The notes under the pieces: generated by a model
Told to the model about the DNA's origin: nothing
The model's database searches: none
The model's input: only the letters and a program-made list of their open reading frames with translations
From: Eurosta solidaginis
Taxonomy: Eukaryota; Arthropoda; Insecta; Diptera; Tephritidae
Assembly: GCF_040869045.1 (NCBI RefSeq)
Contig: NC_090319.1
Location: forward strand, 173,636,645 to 173,700,644
Direction: 5' to 3'
Length of the DNA stretch: 64,000 bases
Translations under genes and position numbers: made by a program
In this document: positions 42,460 through 54,307 of the stretch, piece by piece
How positions within the stretch are numbered: the stretch's first letter is position 1
How the letters are laid out: every line of letters starts with the position of its first letter

Positions 42460-44118
42460 GATTCCACGATAGTTGGTGCATTTTGCAGTATCCCCCTTCT
42501 TGTGGACTGGGCAAAGAACACTTAGATTCCAACCGTCGGGCATGCACTCTTCCGCCCATATTTTGCTAAGAAGCTGCTGCATGCGCCTTACCAACTCCTC
42601 GCCGACGTACTTGAATAGCTACGCAGGCAATCCATCAGCGCCCACGGCCTTGTTGTTTTTCAATCTGGTTATTGCTATTCTTACTTCGTCATAATCGGGC
42701 GGGGGGACATATATTCCATCATCATCTATGCGGGATCGGGTTATTCATCTCTGAATTGCTGCCTCCATTTAGGAGAACAGAGAAGTGTTCCCTCCATAAT
42801 CTAATCACTCTCTGGACATCAGTTACAAGGTCGCCGTTTTCGTTCCTACAGGAGTTTGCCCCGGTCTTAAAACCTTCCGCCTCTCGCCGTATTTTTTGGT
42901 AACATTTTCGGGCGTTATTCCTGGTGGCTAGCAGCTCAAGCTCCTCGCACTCACGCCCTTATGCTTCTGCTTTTTTCTTCCTGAAAAGGCGTCTCGCTTC
43001 CTTTTTCAACTCACGATAGCATTCACACACTCCTCTTGTCGCGCTCGCTTTTAACGTAAACTTGTAGGCAGCGTCTTTTCTTTCAGTTGCAACGCGGCAT
43101 TCTTCATCGTACCAGTTGTTTTTTCGTGGTCGCCGGTAACCAATTTTTTCCTCGGCGGCAGTACGAAGTGCTTTGGAGATATGCTGCCACTGCTCCTGTA
43201 TTCCTTCAGGATGAGTTGTGCTCTCAGAGAGCAGGTGTGAGAGTGGAGTTGCGAAATCATTGGAAGTCTGTTGTGATTGAAGCTTTTCGACATCTAGCTT
43301 CCCTTGTGTTTTTTGTTCTTTGGTTTTAGCCGCGTTGAGGCGGGTGCGTATTTTGGCTGCAACGAGATAATGGTCCGAGTCGAGGCATGCCGTCCGTCTA
43401 TCACAACGTGATCGATCTGATTGCGAGTATTTCGATCAAGATACAGCCATGTAGCTTTATGTATCTTTTTACGCATGAACCTCGTGCTGGATAGGACCAT
43501 GTTTCGAGCACCGGCAAAGTCAATCAGCCTCAGTCCGTTCGGAGAAGTTTCATTGTGTAGGCTGAACTTTCCGACTGTAGGGCCAAAAACACCTTCTTTG
43601 CCCACCCTGGTGTTAAAATCACCAAGCACGACTTTTATATCGTGCGGGGGCAGCGCTCGTATGTGCGTTCTAATTGTTCTTAAAAAGTGTCTTTCACCTC
43701 ATCGTCTTTCTTCTCTGTCGGCGCGTGGGCGCAGATGAATGATATATTCAAAAATTTTGCTATTAGTCGGATAACGGCGAGACATTCGTCGACAGGTGTG
43801 AACGCCAGAACTTGACGACAAAGTCTCTCTCCCACCACGAATCCGACGCCGAAACTGCGCTTATTCGTATGGCCACTACAATATATGTTACAATTTTTGA
43901 TCTTCTTTCTTCCTTGCTTCGTCCAACGCATTTCTTGGATGGCGGTGATCTCAGATTTTGCTTTGACGAGGACACCAACCAGCCGGGCATCTGCACCAAT
44001 CCCATTCAGGGAGCGGACGTTCCAGGTGCATGCCCTCAATTCATTGTCCTTCAAACGTTTGTCATGGTCGTCATAAATAGAGAGTGTATTTATCCGAGGC
44101 TTGTTATTATATTTCGAT
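42460..44118 (-). mobile_element. RTE-like LINE, part 1 of 3 (endonuclease to RT start)
   Basis: From ATG 44054 the minus strand encodes an apurinic-type endonuclease: ACTWNVRSLNG, ITAIQEMRWT and FICAHAPTEKKD (to 43680). After a frameshift comes MLGDFNTRVGKEG to IDHVVIDGRH (43629-43294). Further shifted frames carry a charged linker (NNWYDEECR near 43110) and the start of RT, WNLSVLCPVHKKGDT and NYRGI at 42466. The order and motifs fit RTE-like LINEs annotated as craniofacial development protein 2-like. Several frameshifts make it a relic. Confidence 0.78.
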
Positions 44119-47100
44119 GTTTCGATTATACCTTGTAAATCTCTTCAAAGCCTTTTCTCCCGGGAGTGGGAGTCGAACCCGCACCTCTACGATAGTTGAA
44201 AAATACTTCGTATGCAATTATGTGTTAAAGCTATGCTTGGTACGGCGGTTTTCACAGAAACTTTGGTATTGTTGCTGTGTTTGTTCTATTTATAGAACTA
44301 CAACGAATTAACCAATTTTGTCTGTTTGTATGATTTAATCGGGGATTGCCCGTATTGCTTTTTTAAATGTATGAAAACATTTATTTGAAGCAATTTTTTA
44401 ATTTTATAATTTCTTTAATAATTTGGAAAAAATTTAAACAACGTGACATCAGGACGGACAAGGCGGCAGCTGTTTCGACTATACCTTGTAAATCTCTTCA
44501 TAGCCTTTTCTCCCGGGAGTGGGAGTCGAACCCGCACTCCTACGATAGTTGAAATGGTTACAAACGCATTAAGCTACGTCATGCCTTAGTTGTTGTAACG
44601 TTTTTCCCAATTGCCTTCTTTTTGCATATTTTAATCTTTTACACATTGCATACTTCGTATGCAATTATGTGTTAAAGCTATGCTTGGTACGGCGGTTTTC
44701 AAAGAAACTTTGGTATTGTTGCTGTTTTTGTTCTATTTATAGAACTACAACGAATTAACCAATTTTGTCTGTTTGTATGATTTAATCGGGGATTGCCCGT
44801 ATTGCTTTTTTAAATGTATGAAAACATTTATTTGAGGCAATTTTTTAATTTTATAATTTATTTAATAATTTGGGTAAAATTTAAACAACGTGACATAAGG
44901 ACGGACAAGGCAACAGCTGTTTCGATTATACCTTGTAAATCTCTTCAAAGCCTTTTCTCCTGGGAGTGGGAGTCGAACCCGCACTCCTGCGATAGTTGAA
45001 ATGGTTACAAACGCATTCAGCTACGTCATGCCTTAGTTATTGTAAATTTTTTCCCAATTGCCTTCTTTTTGCATATTTTAATCTTTTACACATTGCATAC
45101 TTCGTAGAAGTAGGCAATTGGGAAAAACGTTACAACAACTAAGGCATGACGTAGTTGAATGCGTTTGTAACCATTTCAACTATCGTAGGAGTGCGGGTTC
45201 GACTCCCACTCCCGGGAGAAAAGGCTTCGAAGATATTTACAAGGTATAATCGAGACAGCTGTGGCCTTGTCCGTCCTGATGTCACGTTGTTTAAATTTTT
45301 CCCAAATTATTAAATAAATTATAAAATTAAAAAATTGCTTCAAATAAATGTTTTCATACATTTAAAAAAGCAATACGGGCAATCCCCGGTTAAATCATAC
45401 AAACAGACAAAATTGTTTAATTCGTTGTAGTTCCATAAATAGAACAAAAACAGCAACAATACCAAAGTTTCTTTGAAAACCACCGTACCAAGCATAGCTT
45501 TAACACATAATTGCATACGAAGTATGCAATGTGTAAAAAATTTAATATGCAAAAAGAAGGCAATTGGGAAAAACTTTACAACAACTAAGGCATGACATGA
45601 CGTAGCTGAATGTGTTTGTAACCATTTCAACTATCGTAGGAGTGCGGGTTCGACTCCCACTCCCGTGAGAAAAGGCTTTGAAGAGATTTAAAAGGTATAA
45701 TCGAAACAGCTGTCGCCTTGTCCGTCCTGATGTCACGTTGTTTAAATTTTTCCCAAATTATTAAATAAATTATTAAATTAAAAAATTGCTTCAAATAAAT
45801 ATTTTCATACATTTAAAATAAGCAATACGGACAATCCCCGATTAAATCATACAAACAGACAAAATTGGTTAATTCGTTGTAGTTCTATAAATAGAACAAA
45901 AACAGCAACAATACCAAAGTTTCTTTGAAAACCGCCGTACCAAGCATAGCTTTAACACATAATTGCATACGAAGTATGCAATGTGTAAAAGATTTAAATA
46001 TGCAAAAAGAAGGCAATTGGGAAAAACTTTACAACAACTAAGGCATGACGTACCTGAATGCGTTTGTAACCATTTCAACTATCGTAGGAGTGCGGGTTCG
46101 ACTCCCACTCCCGGGAGAAAAGGCTTTGAAGAGATTTACAAGGTATAATCGAAACAGCTGTCGCCTTGTCCGTCCTGATGTCACGTTGTTTAAATTTTTC
46201 CCAAATTATTAAATAATATATAAAATTAAAAAATTGCTTCTAATAAATGTTTTCATACATTTAAAAAAGCAATACGGGCAATCCCCGATTAAATTATACA
46301 AACAGACAAAATTGGTTAGTTCGTTGTAGTTCTATAAATAGAACAAAAACGGCAGCAATACCAAAGTTTCTTTGAAAACCGCCGTACCAAGCATAGCTTT
46401 AACACATAATTGCATACGAAGTATGCAATGTGTAAAAGATTAAAATATGCAAAAAGAAGGCAATTGCGAAAAACTTTGCAACAACTAAGGCATGACGTAG
46501 CTGAATGCGTTTGTAACCATCTCAACTATCGTAGGAGTGCGGGTTCGACTCCCACTCCCGGGAGAAAAGGCTTTGAAGAGATTTACAAGATATAATCGAA
46601 ACAGCTGTCGCCTTGTCCGTCCTGATGTCACGTTGTTTAAATTTTTCCCAAATTATTAAATAAATTATAAAATTAAAAAATTGCTTCAAATAAATGTTTT
46701 CATAAATTTAAAAAAGCAATACGGGCAATCACCGATTAAATCATACAAACAGACAAAATACCAATACCAAAGTTTCTTTGAAAACCGCCGTACCAAGCAT
46801 AGCTTTAACACATAATTGTATACGAAGTATGCAATATGTAAAAGATTAAAATATGCAAGAAGAAGGCAATTGGGAAAAACTTTACAACAACTAAGGCATG
46901 GCATAACTGAATGCGTTTGTAACCATTTCAACTATCGTAGGAGTGCGGGTTCGACTCCCACTCCCGGGAGAAAAGGCTCTGAAGAGATTTACAAGGTATA
47001 ATCGAAACAGCTGTCGCCTTGTCCGTCCTGATGTCACGTTGGTTAAATTTTTCCCAAATTATTAAATAAATTCTAAAATTAAAAAATTGCTTCAAATAAA

Positions 47101-47150
47101 TGTTTTCATACCTTTAAAAAAGCAATACGGACAATCCCCGACTAAATCAT
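44119..47150. repeat. Inverted array of about 448-bp SINE-like units
   Basis: Units repeat with spacings of 451, 448, 447 and 406 bp (measured at GTGCGGGTTC: 45191, 45642, 46090, 46537, 46943) on the right side. On the left, three inverted units have B-box-like sites near 44171, 44521 and 44967. Orientation switches at 45106/45107. Each full unit contains a tRNA-like head with an A-box-like TAGCTGAATGCG and a B-box GGTTCGACTCC. It also has a tail with CCGTCCTGATGTCACG and AAATTTTTCCC, and a 21-bp palindrome (arms ATTGCATAC and GTATGCAAT around GAA). Short ORFs across the units are not genes. The array directly abuts the 5' end of the RTE-like LINE. Confidence 0.85.
45091..45120. other. Orientation switch point of the array
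   Basis: The left arm runs to CATTGCATACTTCGTA (45091-45106). The sequence then changes to GAAGTAGGCAATTGGG of the opposite orientation. The palindrome is cut at this point and about 37 bp of a normal unit are missing. Confidence 0.75.
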
Positions 47151-47164
47151 AAAAAAGGTGCTGT

Positions 47165-47964
47165 TTAATGCTTAGCCAATTTAGAGTAAAGAGAATGTCT
47201 CTGATAGGTGTGTCATAGCGTTTTTTTGAGAATGTACATATCTCATAGCTCGGTTCTGTTGCTTTTGTAACCTATATATCTGACTATCTCGCAATATGAA
47301 AAATATAGTCGGGCAGTAAATAAAATGTGGTTCGATTATTGATCTGTAAACCATTACCTTCTATTTCTTATTTAAATATTTACAGGTTCTTTGTTTAAAA
47401 TATATATTTTTTAGCTATTTTTCCTACTGTATAATCAACATGATCATTGAAATTGAGTTTATCATCTATTTTTATTCCCAAATATTTGATGGTGTTGACT
47501 TGTTCGATTAGTTTATATTTAAATTTTGCAGGTCGCTATTACTAAATTTCGTCTGGAAATTACCATAAATTTGGTTTTGCTGACATTCAATTTAAGTCTG
47601 TTCACGCATAACCAATCATAAACACTATTTAGATCTACTTGCAACTTAGTATATATTTCATTTATATTTTCTCCACTAAGCATCAGTAGTGTATCATCCG
47701 CGAAGAGTTTAATATCACAGTACTTTATGGAGTTTGTTATGTCATTGATATAAATATTGAACAGTATTGCTGCCAGCACCGATCCTTGCGGAATGCCAAT
47801 TGGTGCCTGTCTATTGTTCTTTGATTTCTATTAATGTGGAAGTCTTCAAACAATTTTGATTCATTACCAGTGACACCTATGTTGGCTAGCTTTTTTATAC
47901 TCAGCTGAACAGAGCTCACAGAGTATATTGACGTTGTTCGCATAACGGTAATCCGTAACGGCAT
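47165..47964 (-). pseudogene. LINE RT fragment
   Basis: The minus frame 47779-47519 reads AAILFNIYINDI, the catalytic KLFADDTLLML and VNRLKLNVSKTKFMVISRR. An adjacent frame upstream (47964-47737) has SIKKLANIGVTGNESKLF, and one downstream (near 47480) reads IKYLGIKIDDKLNF. This is the palm and thumb of a jockey/CR1-type RT without endonuclease or C-terminus. Frameshifts near 47780 and 47520 show decay. Confidence 0.65.
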
Positions 47965-48960
47965 AAACTAATCGAGATAGATATAGACTGCTATATATCA
48001 AAATGATCTGGGCGAAAAAAGAAATTTATTTAGCCATGTCCGTCCGTCCGTCCGTAAACACGATGACTTGAGTAAATTTTGAGGATCGTGATGAAATTTG
48101 GTATGTAGGTTCCTGGGCACTCATCTCAGATCGCTATTTAAAATGAACGAAATCGGACTATAACCACGCCCACTTTTTCGATATCAAAAATTTCGAAAAA
48201 CCGAAAAAGTGCGATAATTCATTACCAAAGACGGATGAAGCGATGAAACTTGGTAGTTGGGTTGACCTTATGACGTAGAATGGAAAATTAGTAGAAAGTA
48301 ATTTTAAAATTTTGCAAGCTGTAATTTGGCAGTCGTTGAAGATATCATGATGAAATTTGGCAAGAGCGTTACTCTTATTCCTATATGTGAGCTAAATAAA
48401 AATAAGCAAAATCGGATTACGAACACGCCCACCTTTTAAAAAAAAATTTTTAAAAGTCAAATTTTAACCAAAAATGTAATATCTTTACAGTATATAAGTA
48501 AATTATGTCAACATTCAACTCCAGTAATAATATGGTGCAACAAAATACAAAAACAAAAGAAAATTTCAAAATGGGCGTGGCTCTACCCTTTTTAATTTAA
48601 TGTGTTTAGAATACTTTTAATACCATAAGTCGAACAAAAATTTACCAATCCTTGTGAAATTTGGTAGGGGCATATATTCTGTGACGATAACTGTTTTCTG
48701 TGAAAATGGGCGAAATCGGTTGAAATCGACTATAAGGAGTTTCAATTTTAATTCTTTATTAAACATAATTTATCTGTTCCAGAGGAACCAAATCTCGAAT
48801 ACGCGCTGCGAACTAGGTCGAACATCAGACAACGATTCTTTCGAACGGAAAAATTTATTAAAAACAATTAAGCTATCTTCTCGTACAAAAACAAGTTTTT
48901 TTTTAGAATATCTGTATTAATCTGAATGCTGTTATCAATAAAGAAAAAAAATTATAAATT
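47965..48960. repeat. Dispersed dipteran repeat with (GTCC)n and CCACGCCCAC motifs
   Basis: It contains GTCCGTCCGTCCGTCCG (near 48040), repeated phrases like GATGAAATTTGG (48089 and 48350) and ACCACGCCCACTTTTTCG (near 48160). I recognise this type from tephritid and other dipteran genomes as a high-copy interspersed sequence. No coding capacity is visible and its ends are undefined. Confidence 0.5.
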
Positions 48961-49084
48961 GTTACCATATATTTTTCTATTTCATTAATTTTTATCTAAG
49001 CTGTTACATATCTGTGAGGACTATGTCCGGTAGATAAATAAATAAATAAAAAAATAAATTGAAAGTTAAACAGAAGTGATAAGA

Positions 49085-49196
49085 TGGTACAATTTGTGGG
49101 AGGGACGCAACAAATTAAATAGGGTTACACTGAAATGACAGCCCTTGGTCGGGAAAAATCCCGAGTCGCTCCGATACATAGAACAGGCTGCCTGGT
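49085..49196 (-). repeat. Short 5' fragment of the LINE family found at 57480-60104
   Basis: About 110 bp closely matches the 5' end of that LINE (59995-60104), including GGAGCGACTCGG and the ATTTTTCCCGACCAAGG stretch, in the same orientation. It interrupts the hAT relic. Confidence 0.65.
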
Positions 49197-49740
49197 CATG
49201 AGTAACTTCGATATCTCTGTGACTATTCAACAGTGCCAATCCATTCAAACGTTCTTTTCCAATTTTATTACGCAAATACGTTTTTACTCTCACAGAGCCT
49301 ATAATAAGTAACTGGCACAATTTTTCATGTTCGAATGTATTAATGAATATTACCTTCTCCACATCTTCAACTCTGACTTAAACTCTTTAGTCGACTCAGT
49401 CACTTCATTTGGCTACTCTTTTTCGAAGATCTGAATGGTCTTATCCAATTCTCATCCTTCATTCCTGCACATCTTACTAAAATAATGTTCTGTATTTTGG
49501 AAATCAGTTCTTGGTGCTCCGAAAATCTTGACACATGCTCTTCTGAGTACTTATCCAGGAATGGGAGAAAAAAAGAACGTCGATAGTACTCCTCAGGATT
49601 TCCGTCATAACTATCACGATTCGTCTGACGAACCGCTCTGCGGGGCACAGTAAACGCAGTACCGATCAAATTTGCAAAATGAGTGGCTGATTTGAAGATC
49701 TTCTTGATCTTCTTTACTGTTCCTAAACAGTTTCGGATCG
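49197..49740 (-). pseudogene. hAT-type transposase C-terminal relic
   Basis: Minus-strand frames read RQTNRDSYDGNPEEYYRRSF, then FLPFLDKY (49669-49400), and RVKTYLRNKIGKERLNGLAL followed by LNSHRDI (49362-49200). The second matches the C-terminal dimerisation region of hAT-like transposases, and the first a segment upstream of it. The catalytic core is not visible. A stop separates the two frames. Confidence 0.6.
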
Positions 49741-49839
49741 GCGGAATGTCACTCGCGTGGAATATGATTCAGATTGTGATTGGCAAATCATGAATAATTG
49801 AATGTGCAGTGACAAAATAATACAGTTGTATAAAAATGC

Positions 49840-50030
49840 ACGGGATCGTGCATGGCATAGCAACCAGCAAACCAAAAAACAACCCGACTAACAGAATAAT
49901 TATTTAGTCAAAACAATTATTTTAAACTACTCATACATCTCGAAATGGCTGGAGAAAATTCATACTCAAAGTGATAAAATTAAAATATGATCATGCGCAT
50001 CTGTGCACACATGCATATAATTATCAATAA
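49840..50030 (+). repeat. Left long terminal inverted repeat (probable Polinton)
   Basis: About 190 bp from GGATCGTG through CATAGCAACCAGCAAACC, CAACCCGACTAACAG and TCATGCGCATCTGTGCACAC. It is closely repeated in inverted orientation at 62815-63010. The inner side holds Polinton-type genes only at the right end. Confidence 0.6.
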
Positions 50031-50254
50031 TACTTGACAGGTGCATATGCGCGTACTTTGTTTTTGTAATATAATGGTTTGCAATGGAAATATGCTATGC
50101 AATGATGTAAGACCAATTGCACCTGACCGTGAATTGCCCTATAGAATTGCTACTGTTTTTTTTTGTTTAACTTACTTCCAGATTAGTATGGTCCTAGTAT
50201 GGACCCCTGGACCCCCTTCCCACCAATCTGCCCCTGTTGAATATTGAACAGTGT

Positions 50255-50510
50255 AGATAGCTTTTAGGAAGGCGAATTTTTACTGTTTTCACTGATCACA
50301 AACCTTTATTATTTGCTTTAAATTCAAAGGCAGAAAGAAGCCCAGAGAAACTAAGCATATGGAGTTATTTAGTATAACTATAAATGGAATAGAGAATATT
50401 GTAGCTGACACATTATCTCGAGCTTTTGAAGTAGAAGCTAATAAAAACAGAACTAAATTTCAAAATTTTACAAGTTGAACAGGAAAAAGATGACGAATTG
50501 TATGTGCGAA
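50255..50510 (+). pseudogene. Ty3/Gypsy RNase H fragment
   Basis: Plus-strand pieces read FTDHKPLLFALNSKAE (50308-50335 region, shifted) and INGIENIVADTLSRAFEVEA (around 50378-50437). These are the end of Gypsy RNase H. The rest of pol is missing and frames change, so it is a small relic. Confidence 0.6.
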
Positions 50511-50529
50511 AACCTTCAGATACATCTTA

Positions 50530-50745
50530 ATTACTTACTTAATTTGGGCTTAACCGTTTACACGGTTATGGCCTTCCAACAAGGCGCGCCAGTCGCGTCT
50601 TCTCTTTGCCAAGCGGCGCCAATTGGTCACACCAAGGGAGTTTAAATCGTGTTCTTTCTTGGCCAGAGCGTTATCTTTCGTCATCTTTATCTAACATGGC
50701 CTAGCCAGCGCAGCCGCTGCGTTTTAATTCGCTGGACTACCTTAA
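50530..50745 (-). repeat. 3'-end fragment of the RTE-like LINE family
   Basis: GGCGCCAATTGGTCACACCA and CCGTTTACACGGTTATGG match 9930-10010. The piece then jumps to sequence matching 10088-10170, so it carries an internal deletion. Its tail is a TAAG/TAAT run (near 50525). Confidence 0.7.
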
Positions 50746-50769
50746 TTTTATTTCTATTATTTGACAAAC

Positions 50770-51040
50770 TTTGCAGCAGGTTAAAAAACTGGCATTCCGT
50801 GGCTGAATGCGTTTTTAACACTTCAACCATCGTAGGAGTGCGGGTTCAAATCCCACTCCCGGGGAAAGGCTTTAAAGAGATTTACAAGGTATAATCGAGA
50901 CATATGTCGCCATGTCCGTCCTGAGTTTTAAATTTTTCCCAAATTATTAATTAAATTAAAAATTACTTCAAATAAATGGTTTCATACATGTAAAAGCAAT
51001 AAGGGCAACCCCCGCTTAATTCATACAAATAAAAAACTTT
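50770..51040 (+). repeat. Solitary diverged copy of the 44-47 kb repeat unit
   Basis: The tRNA-like head has GGCTGAATGCG and a B-box GGTTCAAATCCC (near 50843), followed by the same body (TTTACAAGGTATAATCGA) and tail. Being outside the array, it suggests the unit was a mobile SINE-like element before it was amplified. Confidence 0.7.
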
Positions 51041-51049
51041 TAGTTTTGC

Positions 51050-52032
51050 TGCTTCCCGTTTCAAACGATTTTTTCAGAATGCTTTCGATACTAGCCACGG
51101 AATAGCCTTCAGAGGCGTCACCCTAGTTTTAATAGAAACCATGGCGCAGTCACCGATTTTCCCATCTGACAAGCGCAAGTAACAAACAGCTGCATAGCTT
51201 GAGTCACTAGCATCAAGGAATGTGTGCAACTCTATTTGAGGGGGCTAACGAAACCGGTCCTGGTGTATTGGCGTGGAATTCGTATCTTTTCTCCTTCCAC
51301 TTCGAGAACTGACCATCAGAAATGCGTTTATCTCAGTCGCACTCCGATCTCCTTATCCCCAAGTGATCTCCTTATATCCATGGATCCAAGTGAATCATAA
51401 ATGGGCATCACGAGACTTAATGTCTCACGTTGGGTTGGTCGACATTGGTGGATCAGTAAATCTGATTCCCTGTGCTTGGCTGATACTCTAAAGGCGAGAT
51501 CGTCCGTTGAGACGATCCACCATATTTCTAGGATCTTTTCAGTTGGTAGTTCATTTTCGAAGTTGAGGAAAAGAGATTCATTCGTCTTTGCACCTAGGGC
51601 TCCCAGTACTTTGTCCGATCTCGAAAGAAAAGTGCGGATATGAAACCCCTCTTTTTCATGGACACGTTTAACATCGAGTGCCAGGTGAACGGCCTCCTCT
51701 GCGGTGTCCACGCTATTCTATACTTTCGACGGCAGTATCCTCGCATATCCCTTTCGAAGGTAGTCAACCATTTTGGCTTGAAGTATCTCTGCAAGTCTAG
51801 GATCACGTTGCATTTTATTTAATAAACACTGAGCTCGGTATTTTGCCGTAGGCAGGGTGTCTGGTAGCCGCACCTTCGGGTACTTCCAAAGCAGTCCGAT
51901 TTCATATCGCTCACCTATTCGACCGTGAGGTGTTCTGAACAGCGAGCTACTCATCTTTGACATCAGAGCTGAGTCGTTAACTACCACGCTTAAATTTTCG
52001 AGGCAAAGAAATGATTTAACGACTTGTACCAT
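51050..52032 (-). pseudogene. BEL/Pao pol relic (post-protease, RT thumb, RNase H)
   Basis: The minus frame 52032-51718 has GERYEIGLLWK and LPDTLPTAKYRAQCL, the conserved sequence after BEL protease. The frame 51711-51328 has AVHLALDVKRVHEKEGFHIR and RPTQRETLSLVMPIYDSLG, the end of RT. Bases 51240-51050 contain RNase H-like ELHTFLDAS in broken frames. The RT catalytic box is missing, so a deletion joins the two. This lineage is distinct from the dimer. Confidence 0.68.
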
Positions 52033-52268
52033 CTCCTTATGCTCAGAGCAATCGCATATGTGACAAATATATTGCCCTGTGACTTGGAGTGGCGATGACC
52101 ACTGGTCTTTGATGGTCCACCCTAGCTAAGCTTTTTCGGCCATATGAAAATTATCACGCCATTGTTTAGACCTTACTGCCAAGCCAAGAGCAGCATTGCT
52201 TAGTCTGACCAAAAGCTGCGGGTAACCCTGAGTTGTAATAAAAATGCAATGGAATGTCCCTTAAATAC

Positions 52269-53296
52269 TTAAACTTTTATTTGAATTCCAAAGCGGATTG
52301 AGTAGGCAATTCTAGTTTCCTTTACGGAACGTACAGCTTTTAATAGAAAATTTTCATTGGCATTCTTGGAAGACATGGCTAGTTCGCCCATGATTGAGTC
52401 ATAGCGGTGTGTGTCGCCTGACCAACGTAGGCAAACAGGTTGCGATGTGCCCTTTCCGGCCAGTTTTTTTAAAAGCTCTTCATCGATGAGGGTGACAGAG
52501 GATCCATCGTCTATGAACGCATATGTCGACACTGTGTTAACGCATACTGCAAAATTACAAGTAGTACACGGAAAAACGTACTCCTCTCACTTAAGTTATG
52601 AGACCCAATATGAGGAGTTTTTGTTTTTTTGGTGATGTTAGGCGAATTATTGCCATTAAGAGGTACAAACTCGTTGTGCAATAGTGGGTGGTGTTACCGC
52701 ATGTAGCCATTTACCGCACATATGTTATTAGATATACAGTCATTAAATGTAAGTTCTCTCAAGCACTTGTAACACAATTTACTTCGACGTTGAGTGTCCC
52801 ACCTTTGAGGTCGCGTGATATCCTTGAAGGAAGTGCAATTAGAAAAAGAACCACAATTCTCGCTACATACGTTACAGCTTACCGATTTTGGGTGGTGATT
52901 AATAGTACCACGTTTCCGCATCTGTGTTTGCTCAGTTGGCACGAGCACACAGTTGGCTCCTTGTGCCAGTGGAAAGGGCCAATCACTGAAAATCTGATGA
53001 TTTCCGTTCGCTAGGTATTGTTTGTGTATGCCACAGTACGCCGGTAATAGTCTGTGTAACTTGGATACGAGTTTTTGCTCGAGATCCGTGTTGGTCAAAT
53101 GATTCACCCCTATTACGGTATCCGACGAATGCCATCCGCGGGGAATGCGAATCGAATTGAGAAGATCTGGTATTCTCATAACCGATCGGCAATGCAGCTC
53201 GCGAATAAAATTTTGAAGATAAAGCAGTTCGGAGATTCCCTGCATTCCGATAACCGCAATAGAAACGCAATAGCTGTAATTTGATCTAAGTGTCAT
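52269..53296 (-). pseudogene. BEL/Pao gag and protease relic
   Basis: The minus frame 53296-52694 has Gag-type sequence with CNVCSENCGSFSNCTSF and SKLCYKCLREL, zinc-knuckle remnants in which the expected pattern is incomplete. The frame 52532-52269 has TYAFIDDGSSVTLIDEEL, a retropepsin box with D-D-G in place of D-S-G. It lies upstream in sense of the pol relic at 51050-52032 and probably belongs to the same element. A gap with stops lies between them. Confidence 0.62.
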
Positions 53297-53469
53297 TCGC
53301 TAAAAAACTGTTGCAAATTGAAAAGAAAATTTTTACATAACGCGCAATAAAGTTACAATAGAATGGAATTCAATAAAAGGTTAGTTATTTTTTTATATTT
53401 TTTAGTAAAATTTATGTAATAGTTATATTCTTAAACAGAAGTCGCACCACAAATCGCGAACAGTTTACT

Positions 53470-54030
53470 TTGATTTTTGAACGGATGAAGCTCAACGAGG
53501 ACATCGCGAAAAACGTGTCCAAGCAGCCGCCAGACGTACTCTCAGTGTTTTGGACATCGCTAGGCACCGACTTAAATTCGTTGGGACCTCCAACAAAGTC
53601 CATTGCTGAGTGGAAAAAAGGAAAAAAAAAAGAAAAAACATCCTTAACTGTCGCGGTGAACAATGCAGAAACTGACATTGCTGGGAGCGAAGAAAATGGC
53701 AACCAGGATATTCCTGCAGCTTCCTCTTCGCAGCCACAGCAGAGAACACTACAAATAAGCAGCCAGATGACGTTGTTAAAAACGCAAATTGATTTGCAAA
53801 AAAAGTTTCACGATTACGTGTCATCTGCAATGAGGTCACAAAAAATAAAAATGGAAGATTTGACCAAAAGCATGAAAAATTTTGAAAAAGGTATAAGCAG
53901 CCTGAACAGGAACACTGAACAAATTTGCTCGGTATTAGCGGACTTAGTTGCAGAAACTAAAAGGCATATCTTTCCAACTGAAAATTTATTGTGGAACAAG
54001 ACTCAAGTAAACTGGAGATTGAAAGAGTGA
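53470..54030 (+). CDS. Myb/SANT-like protein, probably Harbinger accessory ORF
   Basis: 186 codons without a stop. The N-terminal part FERMKLNEDIAKNVSKQPP with WTSLGTDLNSLGPPTKSIAE and WKKGKKKEK matches the Myb/SANT-like DNA-binding domain of PIF/Harbinger second proteins and zeste-like proteins. That family helps bring the transposase to DNA. A C-terminal helical region (residues 110-165) could be a coiled coil. A piece of the domain seems to be missing after WKKGKK. A Harbinger transposase end lies on the opposite strand at 56970-57405, on the far side of a Penelope insertion. Confidence 0.6.
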   Translation: MIFERMKLNEDIAKNVSKQPPDVLSVFWTSLGTDLNSLGPPTKSIAEWKKGKKKEKTSLTVAVNNAETDIAGSEENGNQDIPAASSSQPQQRTLQISSQMTLLKTQIDLQKKFHDYVSSAMRSQKIKMEDLTKSMKNFEKGISSLNRNTEQICSVLADLVAETKRHIFPTENLLWNKTQVNWRLKE

Positions 54031-54307
54031 ATAATGCGCTACTACAACCTTCCCTTCCACATCCAAGCTTGCTTCCGCCACCCCCTCCCTCCTGTCTCCA
54101 TCCCCGCATCTCTGCAACAAAAAAAAAACTGATTAAAAAAATTATGTAATAAAGAAAATGAAATGATTTAAATATTAACTGCAATAAAATTAAAAAAAAA
54201 AAATAGTAAAAATGTTTGTAAATTGTCGAGCTCGAGGCCATACAATATTAAATAACAAACAAAGAAAACTGTTTATTTGTATATGTTATATATTGTCGTT
54301 TTTTATT

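Noticed and set aside
45130..45215. A functional tRNA gene
   Set aside because: A- and B-box-like sequences exist, but the T-stem has a mismatch and no proper acceptor or anticodon stem can be drawn. It is repeated as part of a SINE-like unit.
45510..45530. Palindrome resembling a recombinase site such as loxP
   Set aside because: Only the central ACTTCGTAT-like letters are shared. Arms, spacer and length differ, and no recombinase gene is present.
44119..47150. Regular repeats resembling a CRISPR array
   Set aside because: Units are about 448 bp, change orientation and contain Pol III-type boxes. The genome is eukaryotic.
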